From an uncultured Candidatus Actinomarina sp. (GTDB lineage: Bacteria; Actinomycetota; Acidimicrobiia; Actinomarinales; Actinomarinaceae): DNA of 64,000 nt. Position 1 is the first letter of the stretch. Each line of letters opens with the position of its first letter. The DNA lies in NCBI GenBank assembly GCA_902619825.1, contig CACNFT010000002.1, positions 89,561 to 153,560 on the forward strand, written 5' to 3'. Below, piece after piece: positions 45,104 to 53,882 of this stretch. The translations under genes and the position numbers were made by a program. Below the pieces are notes generated by a model that saw only the letters and a program-made list of their open reading frames with translations, did not search any database and had not been told where the DNA came from.

Positions 45104-46328
45104 TAATTACAATCCCATTGATTTATCAAAAAGTTTTTTAACAAAAAAAACATTGCCAAATCAGGTAAGTATTCAAGAGGGTTTCAATGTTGAGTTGTTT
45201 GAAGTTAATAAAAATTTAGCTTTCATAAAAAATTTTGGGAATGTGGGAGCTTTTAAAGATGGTACATCTGCGTTATTGATAGATACAGGTATGGGAGTTT
45301 CATCTGTTCAAGTTGTAAGTAAATTAAAGGAATGGGGAATTGAAAATGTGGAATTTATTATTTATACCCATGGGCATGTAGATCACGTTACTGGTACTGA
45401 TTACATCATTAATGCATTTGAGAATAGCAATACAAGAGTCATTGGTCATAAAAATATTGTTAATAGGTTTGATCGCTATAAAAAAACTATTGGATATAAC
45501 GGTATTATTAACCAAAGACAGTTTGGATTACCTTCTCCTGTTTTTCCTAATGAATTTACTTATCCTGATACAACATACGATGAAAGTTATGAACTTGAAT
45601 TTAATAATACTGTAATAAAGTTGTTTCACGGGAAAGGTGAAACTGATGATGCAACCTATATTTATTCAGAAAAAAACAATGCTCTATTCACAGGTGATTT
45701 TTTTATATGGTCTTTACCTAATGCTGGAAATCCATCCAAATCTCAAAGATATGTGGGTTCGTGGGGAGAAGTGCTAAAAAAAATGTCTGAATTAAATTCG
45801 GAATATCTTTTTCCTGGTCACGGTCCATTGATCAAAGGAAAAAAAGAAATTACTAAAGTACTTCTTAATACAAGTAATTGTATGTTGTGGATTGAGGACA
45901 ATGTTTTATCTTTGATGAATGGTGGTCATTCTCTTAGAGAAATTCATTCAAAATTATCACTTCCTCCTGAATTTCAACAACCATACCTAGTTTCTGTATA
46001 TGATGACTTCAAATTTCTAATTAATTCTGTATGGAGACAATATGGAGGTTGGTACTCAGGAACTCCATCTGAATTGAAACCTCCTGCTCTTGATGAAATA
46101 GGAAAAACCTATATTGATATGGCTGGTGGAGAAGATAATTTACTTGAATTCTTAAACTCATTAGTTTCTTCAGAAAAATATAGAGAAGCGTCTGTTATTA
46201 TTGACGCCGTTCTAACAGTAAACAAAGAGTTATTTAGTGAGATTAAAAATGAGATTTATCTTAATTTATCTGAACAAGAAACTTCACTAATGGCAAAAGG
46301 TATATATAAATTTGATCTTGATTCTTGA
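45066..46328 (+). CDS. MBL-fold hydrolase with alkylsulfatase-like dimerisation domain
   Basis: 420 residues from ATG 45066, overlapping the previous gene by 38 bases; GTG 45090 is an alternative. Zinc site YTHGHVDHVTG (HxHxDH) at about 107, later TGDFFIW and PGHG. C-terminal half carries LREIHSKLSLPPEF and VWRQYGGWYSGTPSELKPP, the alkylsulfatase dimerisation block of the SdsA1/BDS1 type. The usual SCP2-like C-terminal domain is missing. May cleave an alkyl sulfate or related ester (inference). Confidence 0.82.
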   Translation: MSLEGLQFVNTDNNYNPIDLSKSFLTKKTLPNQVSIQEGFNVELFEVNKNLAFIKNFGNVGAFKDGTSALLIDTGMGVSSVQVVSKLKEWGIENVEFIIYTHGHVDHVTGTDYIINAFENSNTRVIGHKNIVNRFDRYKKTIGYNGIINQRQFGLPSPVFPNEFTYPDTTYDESYELEFNNTVIKLFHGKGETDDATYIYSEKNNALFTGDFFIWSLPNAGNPSKSQRYVGSWGEVLKKMSELNSEYLFPGHGPLIKGKKEITKVLLNTSNCMLWIEDNVLSLMNGGHSLREIHSKLSLPPEFQQPYLVSVYDDFKFLINSVWRQYGGWYSGTPSELKPPALDEIGKTYIDMAGGEDNLLEFLNSLVSSEKYREASVIIDAVLTVNKELFSEIKNEIYLNLSEQETSLMAKGIYKFDLDS

Positions 46329-46844
46329 TTAAAGGTCATGAATTACGCTGGTAACAACACCCCAGATCTGTGCTTCACTTTTTCCATTTAATTGTATAGG
46401 CTCATAGTCGTCATTCTCAGGTTGCAAGACAACTGATGATCTTTTTTTAATATATCTTTTTACTGTTAGCTCACCATCAATTATTGCTATTACCACATTT
46501 CCATTTTCGGCTTTGATGCTTTTATCGACTACCAAAATATCATTCGGGAATATTCCAGCGTTTATCATTGAATTTCCTGATGCTCTTACTAAAAATGTTG
46601 ATGCAGGATGTTTTACTAGATATTGGTTGAGGTCAATCTTGTCTTCTAAGTAGTCATCTGCAGGGGATGGGAAGCCTGCTGCAACTCGGTCTCCGTATAG
46701 AGGAATTTCGTAAAGGCCTTTACTTACTATTTCTGAAATATACTTAACTTTACTTTCGGGTACACGAATCGCTTTAGTTGCCTCACCATACTTGCCTTGA
46801 CCTCTAGGCCTTCCTGCTCCTTTTCTTGCTCCACCTTTTGGCAT
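46329..46844 (-). CDS. umuD: UmuD-like S24 peptidase with a basic AT-hook-like N-terminus
   Basis: 171 residues; ordinary UmuD has about 140. Autocleavage site Ala56-Gly57 (VAAGFPSP), Ser92 in ASGNSMINAG and Lys129 in GELTVKRYIKK form the Ser-Lys dyad. The extra N-terminus is MPKGGARKGAGRPRGQGKYG, a Gly/Arg/Lys segment resembling AT-hook DNA-binding tails. So the protein may bind DNA and regulate its own divergon. Divergent from umuC, unlike the standard umuDC operon. Confidence 0.88.
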   Translation of the reverse strand: MPKGGARKGAGRPRGQGKYGEATKAIRVPESKVKYISEIVSKGLYEIPLYGDRVAAGFPSPADDYLEDKIDLNQYLVKHPASTFLVRASGNSMINAGIFPNDILVVDKSIKAENGNVVIAIIDGELTVKRYIKKRSSVVLQPENDDYEPIQLNGKSEAQIWGVVTSVIHDL

Positions 46845-46867
46845 AAAAATGTCTTTCTTTTATCTTA

Positions 46868-46885
46868 GAATAGTGTACAGTATTC
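46868..46885. promoter_or_regulatory. Palindromic operator between umuD and umuC
   Basis: GAATAgTGTACAgTATTC: an 18-bp palindrome broken only at two symmetric positions, centred in the 58-base divergent gap. It differs from the GAAC-N4-GTTC site before recA, so a separate repressor (UmuD itself or LexA variant) may act here. Confidence 0.7.
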
Positions 46886-46902
46886 AAAGAAATAAATAAA
46901 GA

Positions 46903-48168
46903 ATGAAAAATAAAATTTTTGCTTTAGTCGATTGTAATAACTTTTACGCATCTTGTGAGAGAGTGTTTAATCCAAAACTGGAAGGAAAACCAATCGTTGT
47001 TCTCTCAAACAACGATGGATGTATCGTTGCAAGGTCAAATGAGGCGAAAGCATTAGGCATTCCAATGGGTGCCCCGCTATTTAAATATGAACAATTGATA
47101 AAGAGAAACAATGTCCATGTATTTTCATCGAACTATACATTTTATGGAGATATGTCAGCAAGAGTGATGACATCTTTGCGATCAATAGTTGGAGACATCG
47201 AAATCTATTCAATCGATGAAGCTTTTTTGGATATCAGTAAGTTTTATTATTGTGACTTAACAGAGACAGCGAATGAAATACGGAGGCTAATAAAGCAGTG
47301 GACAGGGATACCAATCTCAATTGGCATTGGACCATCAAAAACGTTGGCAAAAGCCGCAAACAGACAAGCAAAAAAATATGAGGAATCAAATATCTTTGAT
47401 ATACGTGAAGAGTCAGAGAGAGTAAGAGTTCTAAAAGATCTCGAACTAGAAGATATATGGGGTATCTCAACAAGATGGGGTAGGAGATTAAGAAAAATTG
47501 GTATCAATTCAGCGTATGAACTCTCAACAGGAGATCCGAGACAGATACGAAAGACCTTGAGTATTGTGGGGGAGAGAATCTACCATGAGCTAAATGGCAT
47601 ATCATGTATGCAAATTGAAGAAGTTAAAAATAAGAAAAACATAATTTCTTCAAAGTCGTTTGGGAAAAAAGTAACAAAAGTATATGAACTTGAAGAAGCT
47701 GTTTCAACATACGTTGCAAGAGCTTGTGAAAAGTTACGAGCTCAGAATTCAAGAGCTGGAGGTATTCATGTATTTTTAAGAACAAGTCCATTTATAGAAG
47801 ATGAGAGAAGATATAGCAATGGAATGAGCTCTTTCTTTACAATTCCAACTAGTAATACTTCAAAAATAATCAAAGAAGCGAAAAGATTAACAAATAAACT
47901 TTTTTTGCCAAATTATGAGTATCAGAAAATAGGCGTCATACTCTTGGATATATCTGATGCTAAACATGAACAATTTAGCTTCTATGAACATGAGAACTAT
48001 GAGAAATCAGATATTCTTATGGATTCACTAGACCATTTAAATGATAGATTTGGAAACGGAACTTTATTTATGGGAGCACAGGGAATTCAGAAAAACTGGA
48101 AAATGCGTGCTGATAGAAAGTCAGCTGCTTACACAACAAACTTGATAGATATTCCCAAAGTCGTTTAA
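46903..48168 (+). CDS. umuC: DNA polymerase V subunit UmuC (Y family)
   Basis: 421 residues. Translesion polymerase. Catalytic motifs: [19 protein letters not shown] at the N-terminus (first Asp), [10 protein letters not shown] (Asp-Glu pair at about residue 104), then [17 protein letters not shown] and a C-terminal little-finger and UmuC domain ending [13 protein letters not shown]. Separated from umuD by 58 bases and read in the other direction. Overlaps convergent MFS gene by 4 bases. Confidence 0.95.
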   Translation: MKNKIFALVDCNNFYASCERVFNPKLEGKPIVVLSNNDGCIVARSNEAKALGIPMGAPLFKYEQLIKRNNVHVFSSNYTFYGDMSARVMTSLRSIVGDIEIYSIDEAFLDISKFYYCDLTETANEIRRLIKQWTGIPISIGIGPSKTLAKAANRQAKKYEESNIFDIREESERVRVLKDLELEDIWGISTRWGRRLRKIGINSAYELSTGDPRQIRKTLSIVGERIYHELNGISCMQIEEVKNKKNIISSKSFGKKVTKVYELEEAVSTYVARACEKLRAQNSRAGGIHVFLRTSPFIEDERRYSNGMSSFFTIPTSNTSKIIKEAKRLTNKLFLPNYEYQKIGVILLDISDAKHEQFSFYEHENYEKSDILMDSLDHLNDRFGNGTLFMGAQGIQKNWKMRADRKSAAYTTNLIDIPKVV

Positions 48169-49394
48169 CTTTCAACTGTTTTCCAGAAAGATCTTGTTCT
48201 AATAAACCAAAAGAGACCAACACAAAACCCTAAGGCTGGAAATATTTTAAATAAAGTTAAGACATCATATCGAGTAGCCAAATATCCAATAATAAGGTTT
48301 GAATTTGTAAACATTAAAAAATAAAAAGAGTAATCCAATCCTGCAATACGACCTCGAATATTATCAGGAGTTAAAATTTGAATACCGTAAGAAGAGAAAG
48401 CCCATTGTACACCTCCACCACAATGGCCAAGTACAAGTAGTAAAGTTGTTATATATAAACTTGGTGAAAAAGGAATTAAAAAGTAGAAAATACCCCATAT
48501 CATTATGCACGGTCCAATAGTTGATAGAAGTCTCTGATCTGTTTTCCCAAAAAAGTATCTAAACATTACAGGACCTATAAATGCACCAACACCGCGAGCA
48601 CTCCACATTAAACCAGCACCAAAGTCCCCGGTATCATAAATGTCCAATGAAAGAATTGTAAAAAGTGATAGTAAGCCTGCAGCCGAGATGCCAAACATAC
48701 CTTTTGTAAGAGTTAAATAGAATATTTTCTTATCTGATAAAACAAAGTTAAGTCCATCACGAAAATTTACTTTTTTATTGTTGTAAATTTTTCCAATATT
48801 CTCATTTAAATTTGTTTTTATTAGAAAAACAAGAAATGCTGAAAACATAAAAGATAGAAAATTTATTGTAAACAGTTGATTTCTTGAGAGAAATTCTGAT
48901 AGAAAACCACCAAGACCAGCACCTAATCCAGCAGCTATTCCCCATGTCGAAAAATTTAAAACATTTGCTTCCGGTAAATTATTTCGTTTCACTACATTTG
49001 GTAATGCTGCATCTGAAGCAGGCATATAAGCAGAATTTACCACACCAAGTAATGAGAAAGAAATTAGGATCAAAAGTACATTTTCTGTTGAAACAGAATA
49101 CATTATCAATAAAACTGCACAACCTGACAAGAATTCAGAAATAGCTATTACAACTTTTCTATCGAATTTATCAGCTAGATACCCTCCAAAACTACCTAGT
49201 ATGACATAGGGAGCACTTTGTACAACAAGAACTATAGAGGTTATTAGTGGGCTATTTGTTAGCTCATAAATAATGCTCAAAAGGGGAACAGTTAGAAACC
49301 AGTCTCCCATATAAGTAATAAATTTTGCATAGAAAAGTTTTTGAAAATCTTTATTTTTTGTTAATAAATAAATATATTTTTCAGAGTTATTCAT
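48165..49394 (-). CDS. MFS transporter (EntS/drug exporter-like)
   Basis: 409 residues, about 11-12 helices. Shows the motif A region [14 protein letters not shown] between helices 2 and 3 and [25 protein letters not shown], typical of the MFS_3/EntS group of exporters. Substrate unknown. Divergent from the SDR gene, sharing a short 51-base promoter region. Confidence 0.85.
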   Translation of the reverse strand: MNNSEKYIYLLTKNKDFQKLFYAKFITYMGDWFLTVPLLSIIYELTNSPLITSIVLVVQSAPYVILGSFGGYLADKFDRKVVIAISEFLSGCAVLLIMYSVSTENVLLILISFSLLGVVNSAYMPASDAALPNVVKRNNLPEANVLNFSTWGIAAGLGAGLGGFLSEFLSRNQLFTINFLSFMFSAFLVFLIKTNLNENIGKIYNNKKVNFRDGLNFVLSDKKIFYLTLTKGMFGISAAGLLSLFTILSLDIYDTGDFGAGLMWSARGVGAFIGPVMFRYFFGKTDQRLLSTIGPCIMIWGIFYFLIPFSPSLYITTLLLVLGHCGGGVQWAFSSYGIQILTPDNIRGRIAGLDYSFYFLMFTNSNLIIGYLATRYDVLTLFKIFPALGFCVGLFWFIRTRSFWKTVES

Positions 49395-49429
49395 GACTCA
49401 TTTACTGTAACTGCTCACTGATTTATGAG

Positions 49430-49438
49430 TGTTATAAT
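49430..49438 (+). promoter_or_regulatory. Extended -10 promoter of the SDR gene
   Basis: TGTTATAAT (TG-n-TATAAT). It ends 7 bases before ATG 49446, so transcription should begin at the start codon: a leaderless message. Confidence 0.6.
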
Positions 49439-49445
49439 TAAAGTT

Positions 49446-50177
49446 ATGAAAACTGTACTTATAACTGGTGGAACAAGAGGAATTGGTTTAGCGATAGCTG
49501 AGAAATATTTGAATGATGGAGAATCTAATGTAATCGTTACTGGAAGAAAACCTGACACCTTAGAAGAACTACAAAATTCTATAAACAATGAAAATTTTCA
49601 TGCAATGATGGCAAAAGCTGACGATGAAGAGGCAGCTGATCAAACTTGCAAAGAAATTAATGAAAAATTTGGCTCTCTTGATATTTTGATCAACAATGCA
49701 GGAACAAACCCAGCTGGCGGAAACTTAATGGATGTTGATATGGGAGCTCTAGAAAAAACATGGGCAGTAAATCAAAAAGGTCCTTTACTTTGGGCAAGGG
49801 CAGCATACAAAAATGAATTAAGCACTGCTATTATGAATATCTGTTCTGTAGCGGGATATTTTCCCTCTGATCTGATGGGGGCATATAATATTTCTAAAGC
49901 TGCTTTAATTTATATGACTAAGCAGCTTGCTTATGAATTAGCACCTGATATTAGAGTAAATGGAGTTGCTCCAGCAATTGTTAGAACGAGACTCTCACAA
50001 CTTTTGTGGGAAAATGAAGAATACTCAAAAAATCTTCATTTGCTACAAAAACTTGGAGAACCAGAAGATATCGCAGAAGCTGTATATTTCTTATGCTCAG
50101 AGGAAGCTGGTTGGATAACCGGGGAGATTTTAACTATTGATGGTGGATTTAGTATTAACGGAAATTCCTTATCCTAA
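49446..50177 (+). CDS. Short-chain dehydrogenase/reductase
   Basis: 243 residues from ATG 49446. The upstream ATG at 49425 lies before the -10 box and adds seven residues that do not fit the fold. NAD(P) motif TGGTRGIGLA, NNAGTNPAGG, Ser in NICSVAGYF and active YNISK (Tyr-x3-Lys). Ends with ITGEILTIDGGFSI. Resembles FabG-like reductases; substrate unknown. Confidence 0.9.
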   Translation: MKTVLITGGTRGIGLAIAEKYLNDGESNVIVTGRKPDTLEELQNSINNENFHAMMAKADDEEAADQTCKEINEKFGSLDILINNAGTNPAGGNLMDVDMGALEKTWAVNQKGPLLWARAAYKNELSTAIMNICSVAGYFPSDLMGAYNISKAALIYMTKQLAYELAPDIRVNGVAPAIVRTRLSQLLWENEEYSKNLHLLQKLGEPEDIAEAVYFLCSEEAGWITGEILTIDGGFSINGNSLS

Positions 50178-50617
50178 TCATTCCAAACATTCAAATTTAA
50201 TTCTTCATCAAAGTATCTATTTATATAATTTTTTCCTATAAATGTTGGCTGCTTAATGATGGCTTCTATAAGCCAAATTTTTGTACCATTAACTAAATGT
50301 CCTCCAAATGCCTTGCCATCTTTATCAGATACAGATATGTGGATATGAACCAATGGTTTATTCTCAAATAATGTAATATTTCCAAGACCACTCAGCACCT
50401 CAAAACCACCATCAAAAAAGTGTTCTTCGTATTCTTTTGTTTTTTGATTAAAGTAAACCACATTTAAATTTTGAACAGCACCTATAAATGAAATTTCAGC
50501 AGTCTTTATTTTATTTTTGATTGCATATTCAGTTAATGATTCGAGCAAATAAGTGTCCTTATCAAATTTTACATAGTGAACTTTTTGTCTATTTACTTTA
50601 TATTTACGGGTGTACAT
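50174..50617 (-). CDS. PPC/DUF296 domain protein
   Basis: 147 residues, a single PPC (plants and prokaryotes conserved, DUF296) domain: ISFIGAVQNLNVVYFN, LVHIHISVSD and the diagnostic GGHL. Such proteins form trimers, in bacteria of unknown function; no AT-hook is present. Lies 17 bases downstream of the SbtA-type transporter on the same strand, where some bacteria keep a small trimeric regulator. Confidence 0.82.
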   Translation of the reverse strand: MYTRKYKVNRQKVHYVKFDKDTYLLESLTEYAIKNKIKTAEISFIGAVQNLNVVYFNQKTKEYEEHFFDGGFEVLSGLGNITLFENKPLVHIHISVSDKDGKAFGGHLVNGTKIWLIEAIIKQPTFIGKNYINRYFDEELNLNVWND

Positions 50618-50634
50618 TTATTACAGCTTAACTA

Positions 50635-51570
50635 TCATATAAAATATTTTGCAAGCTCGTGATAAACGGGTATGCCAATGATTATGTTAAATGGAAAAGT
50701 CACACCTAAACTCAAACCTAAATAAATTGCTGGATTTGCATCTGGGATTGCATCTTTTACTACTGCTGGAACAGCAATATAGCTTGCACTGGCCGTCAAA
50801 ACCATAAGTAATGTTGCATTTCCAATTGAAAGTGCAAAATAGTTTGATGCAAATAATGCTAGAACAGATCCTATAAGGGGAGTGATTAATGCAAAAAGTA
50901 TTAAAGTTTTACCTTTACCCTTTAACTCTTTTAGTCTCTTAGCTACACGAGTTCCCATCACAAACAAAAATAGATATAAAACATATTCAAACAGAGTATC
51001 AGTGAAGAATTCAACATTATCTGAAATTGTGCCTTGGATAATAAAGCCAATTATCAGTGAGGATATTAACAATACATTTGGTACTTCTAGAAATGCTGTT
51101 TTTATTATTTCGAAATTATTATTGTCAACGTTACGTTTTCTTGTAATTAGAAAAAGTGCCATAAAAATTGCAGGAAATTCCATGACAACAAGAACAGCAG
51201 ACATATAGTCATCAAATGCTTGTGAGTTTGTTAATAAATAGGATATTGCAGTAACAAAAGTTATTGCACTTACAGAACCGTATGTACCGGAAAGAGCAGC
51301 TGCATCATCAATGTTTAAATTATTTCTTAAATATAAATAAGAAAGTATAGGAATAAGCAATGCAAAAAATATTCCAAGGGATATAGCGTTAACAACTTCG
51401 CTAGTGAATCCATTTTGTTGTAAACTAATACCTCCTTTTAGACCCAATGAAAGAAGCAAGTAATATCCTAAATATTTTGATAAAGCTGGTGGCAATGTAT
51501 CGTTAAATATTCGCCCAATGATGATCCCAGAAATAAATAAAATAATTGCTGGATTAAGTATGGCTTCCAT
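50635..51570 (-). CDS. SbtA-type sodium-dependent bicarbonate transporter
   Basis: 311 residues, about ten helices in two repeats. Features LSLGLKGGISLQQNGF, AALSGTYGSVSAITFVTA and ASASYIAVPAVVKDAIPDANPAIYLGLSLGVTFPFNI (seen as SYIAVPAVV, NPAIYLGLSLG), all of the SbtA (DUF897) family. In a likely heterotroph it may serve anaplerotic carboxylation or pH balance (inference). Confidence 0.88.
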   Translation of the reverse strand: MEAILNPAIILFISGIIIGRIFNDTLPPALSKYLGYYLLLSLGLKGGISLQQNGFTSEVVNAISLGIFFALLIPILSYLYLRNNLNIDDAAALSGTYGSVSAITFVTAISYLLTNSQAFDDYMSAVLVVMEFPAIFMALFLITRKRNVDNNNFEIIKTAFLEVPNVLLISSLIIGFIIQGTISDNVEFFTDTLFEYVLYLFLFVMGTRVAKRLKELKGKGKTLILFALITPLIGSVLALFASNYFALSIGNATLLMVLTASASYIAVPAVVKDAIPDANPAIYLGLSLGVTFPFNIIIGIPVYHELAKYFI

Positions 51571-51622
51571 TCAAATAGAAATGATAGTAAGCAAATCAAT
51601 ATTTAAGAGTTTTATTAAAAAT

Positions 51623-52387
51623 TTATTTTAATTGATCAATAATTTCTTTGGTAGTATCAATATCAACAGGATTTTCAACGTTTCCATCTTTTTTAAAGCT
51701 TGTTCCGATTATCAAAATGTCTGCAGTATTTTCATATTGTTTGATATTTGTTTGATCAACTCCTGATCCAATTGCTAATTTTCCATCAGGAACAATCTCT
51801 CTCACTTTCGAGAGATCATCCATTTTTATTTCATGCCCAGTTCCATCGCCGGTGACGATAACAACATCGGCACCCGCTCTATTAATTAATTCTTCTGCAT
51901 GATTTTCTATTTTTGAACCTTCTGGTGGTACTGCATGTTTTACAAATACATCCGCATAAATTTCAATATCTTTATTTAGGTTTTTTTTAAAATTAGCAAT
52001 TTCATGTGCTTCACCTTCAATTATTCCCTGGTCGGTAAACATCATTACATTATTTAAAACATTAATCCTTACAAAATCTGAATTCGTAGCTTCTGCAATT
52101 GATAAAGCGGCTATACCATCATTTCTTAAAACATTTATACCAACTTTTAAATTTGAATTTACTTCTAAATTTTGGACTACAGAAGTAAAGCTAGCAAGTG
52201 TTCTTTTAGAAATGTCATTCTTTACAAATGGCACATCGCCAAAGTTTTCTATAATAATTCCATCAACCCCAGCTGTATCTAGATTTTCTATATCTTTTTG
52301 GGCAAGCTTGGTAATCTCATCTAGACCTTTGGAATTTGACGGTGAACCCGGTAAAGCTTTTAAATGAACTACACCGTAGATGATCAT
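51623..52387 (-). CDS. BtpA/SgcQ family protein (TIM barrel)
   Basis: 254 residues. Starts IIYGVVHLKALPGSP, the BtpA signature, with GVDGIIIENFGDVPF, GINVLRNDG and GSGVDQTNI. BtpA affects photosystem I in cyanobacteria; SgcQ is linked to sugar metabolism. In this organism the role is unknown; phosphate-binding TIM-barrel enzyme is likely. Three bases downstream of the TIGR03084-like gene. Confidence 0.82.
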   Translation of the reverse strand: MIIYGVVHLKALPGSPSNSKGLDEITKLAQKDIENLDTAGVDGIIIENFGDVPFVKNDISKRTLASFTSVVQNLEVNSNLKVGINVLRNDGIAALSIAEATNSDFVRINVLNNVMMFTDQGIIEGEAHEIANFKKNLNKDIEIYADVFVKHAVPPEGSKIENHAEELINRAGADVVIVTGDGTGHEIKMDDLSKVREIVPDGKLAIGSGVDQTNIKQYENTADILIIGTSFKKDGNVENPVDIDTTKEIIDQLK

Positions 52388-52390
52388 AAA

Positions 52391-53128
52391 CTAAATTTTT
52401 GCGTGTTGAAGTTTTATATATTTTTTTGCAAAATCACCCTCAACGGAAAGTGTCGGTTTGAATCCTTTATTTGTTCTTCCTGTGACAATCCTACACCAGT
52501 CACTTGCATTTCCTTTAATACTATTTTCAGACTTCTCATTACCAAATTGCCATGCTCTGTATTCAGGACCAATTAATTCAATTCTTAAATCTTTAAATTT
52601 AACTTTATTTTGTTTACTTGTATGTTCAGCATTTAACCATCCATATAATGCTACATGCTCAATTCTTACTGAATCTTCGTAATCCTTTTTCATACTGTCA
52701 TATATATCTAAACCATGAGCCCACGTTTCAGCTAATTTTGTAGATGAGAATGTCAGATAATCAATTTCATTACCCCACCATTTTATTTTCTTCCCAGGTG
52801 ATCCTTTTGCTAAAATTTCTACCACTTTTGCTCTTGAGAGTCTCCACCACTCGATAACATCTTGTGGTCTCATTTCTTTACCTTTATTTATACATTCTTT
52901 TTCAAACTTATCTAAACCTTTTGGACCCCTATATTTATTGAAATCAGTGCCTTTTTTCTTCATAGCATTCAGTGCAAGATCTTCCAGGCCTGCTAAATAA
53001 CTAACATGATTAGTGATGTTCCAATTCTTAAATGTTGTTTTAGTATCCCAATTTCTTACAGGAATGCTTTGCAAGTATTGATCTAAAAGTTGTTGTTCAG
53101 CTACCAGACTGCTTAATAAATCTTTCAC
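52391..53128 (-). CDS. DinB-like metal-binding protein (TIGR03084/maleylpyruvate isomerase type)
   Basis: 245 residues, GTG start. Four-helix DinB fold: EQQLLDQYLQSIPVRNWDTKT, then NWNITNHVSYLAGLEDLAL with a metal His, and ETWAHGLDIYDSM with another. Resembles the TIGR03084 group of actinobacteria, related to mycothiol-dependent maleylpyruvate isomerase. It may use a low-molecular-weight thiol. An inverted repeat overlaps its start. Confidence 0.78.
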   Translation of the reverse strand: MKDLLSSLVAEQQLLDQYLQSIPVRNWDTKTTFKNWNITNHVSYLAGLEDLALNAMKKKGTDFNKYRGPKGLDKFEKECINKGKEMRPQDVIEWWRLSRAKVVEILAKGSPGKKIKWWGNEIDYLTFSSTKLAETWAHGLDIYDSMKKDYEDSVRIEHVALYGWLNAEHTSKQNKVKFKDLRIELIGPEYRAWQFGNEKSENSIKGNASDWCRIVTGRTNKGFKPTLSVEGDFAKKYIKLQHAKI

Positions 53129-53149
53129 AATTTAATTTTAATTGTGAAA
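53123..53149. repeat. 10-bp inverted repeat at the start of the DinB-like gene
   Basis: TTTCACAATT, 7-base gap, AATTGTGAAA. Perfect and overlapping the GTG start (53126-53128). Might be an operator, or an mRNA hairpin that controls initiation. Confidence 0.45.
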
Positions 53150-53219
53150 CTTTCTAACTCCAATAGGAACATAAAATAAAATACTTTATTTATGATTTAA
53201 ATCTACGTATTATCTATAT

Positions 53220-53429
53220 ATGAAGAAAATCATAAAATTCTTAATATCAACAATTTTAATAAAAATATTTTATGACGTTTTTAATGAGAACAAGTTTGTT
53301 AAAGAGCAAGTTGATAGATTAAAAGAAGAAGTTACAAATTTAGAAATGTCAGATATTGATCAAAAGATTAAAGATTTTCAAAATAAAATTGACGGATACA
53401 GAAATAAAAATCAAGACTCCCCGGAGTAA
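53220..53429 (+). CDS. Small membrane-anchored coiled-coil protein
   Basis: 69 residues. One N-terminal helix (IIKFLISTILIKIFYDVF), then charged heptad-like sequence (KFVKEQVDRLKEEVTNLE). A TATTAT box ends 6 bases before the ATG, so it looks leaderless. No family recognised. Stop TAA is in frame with the next gene. Confidence 0.55.
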   Translation: MKKIIKFLISTILIKIFYDVFNENKFVKEQVDRLKEEVTNLEMSDIDQKIKDFQNKIDGYRNKNQDSPE

Positions 53430-53432
53430 AAT

Positions 53433-53882
53433 ATCTGGAAACTACTAGGTAGAACATTTTCATATTGGCCAACTTGGCTCGTCAAGTTAATAACATCTGC
53501 TCATTCAAATATTATGAAATTTAATCATACATTTATTGGTAGAAAGCTAATAGGGGAGAATATTTTACTTTTAGAAACAGTTGGTCGTAAATCAAATAAA
53601 TTAAGAAAAACACCTTTGACTTATGTTGAAATTGATGAAGGATATCTTGTCGCAGCCTCATACGGTGGGAGAGACAAAACTCCTGATTGGTTTTTCAACA
53701 TAAATACAGACAAAGTAAAGATACTCGTAAATAAGGAATACAAAGATGCAAAACCATTAATTGTTGATGAACTTGAGAGGGAAGAGTATTGGAAACTACT
53801 AACTGATTTTTATCCTACTTTTAATCTTTACAGGTCGAAAACAGAGAGAGATATTCCTTTAGTAAAACTTGTTACAAACTAG
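53433..53882 (+). CDS. Ddn-like F420-dependent nitroreductase family protein
   Basis: About 149 residues if started at ATC 53433, or 122 from ATG 53514. The family core is clear: LLLETVGRKSNKLRKTPLTYVE, VAASYGGRDKTPDWFFNI and YPTFNLYRSKTERDIPLV, as in deazaflavin (F420)-dependent nitroreductases (Ddn). Upstream codons WLVKLITSAHSNIM continue the family's N-terminal helix, but no ATG, GTG or TTG occurs after TAA 53427. A GGAG at 53423-53426 stands 6 bases before ATC. Convergent overlap of 11 bases with the MoxR gene. Confidence 0.78.
   Translation: MWKLLGRTFSYWPTWLVKLITSAHSNIMKFNHTFIGRKLIGENILLLETVGRKSNKLRKTPLTYVEIDEGYLVAASYGGRDKTPDWFFNINTDKVKILVNKEYKDAKPLIVDELEREEYWKLLTDFYPTFNLYRSKTERDIPLVKLVTN

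Noticed and set aside
53220..53882. Read-through of TAA 53427 to join the small ORF and the Ddn-like gene
   Set aside because: TAA is not a known recoding signal here, and the two parts have no known fusion; a GGAG site suggests separate initiation.
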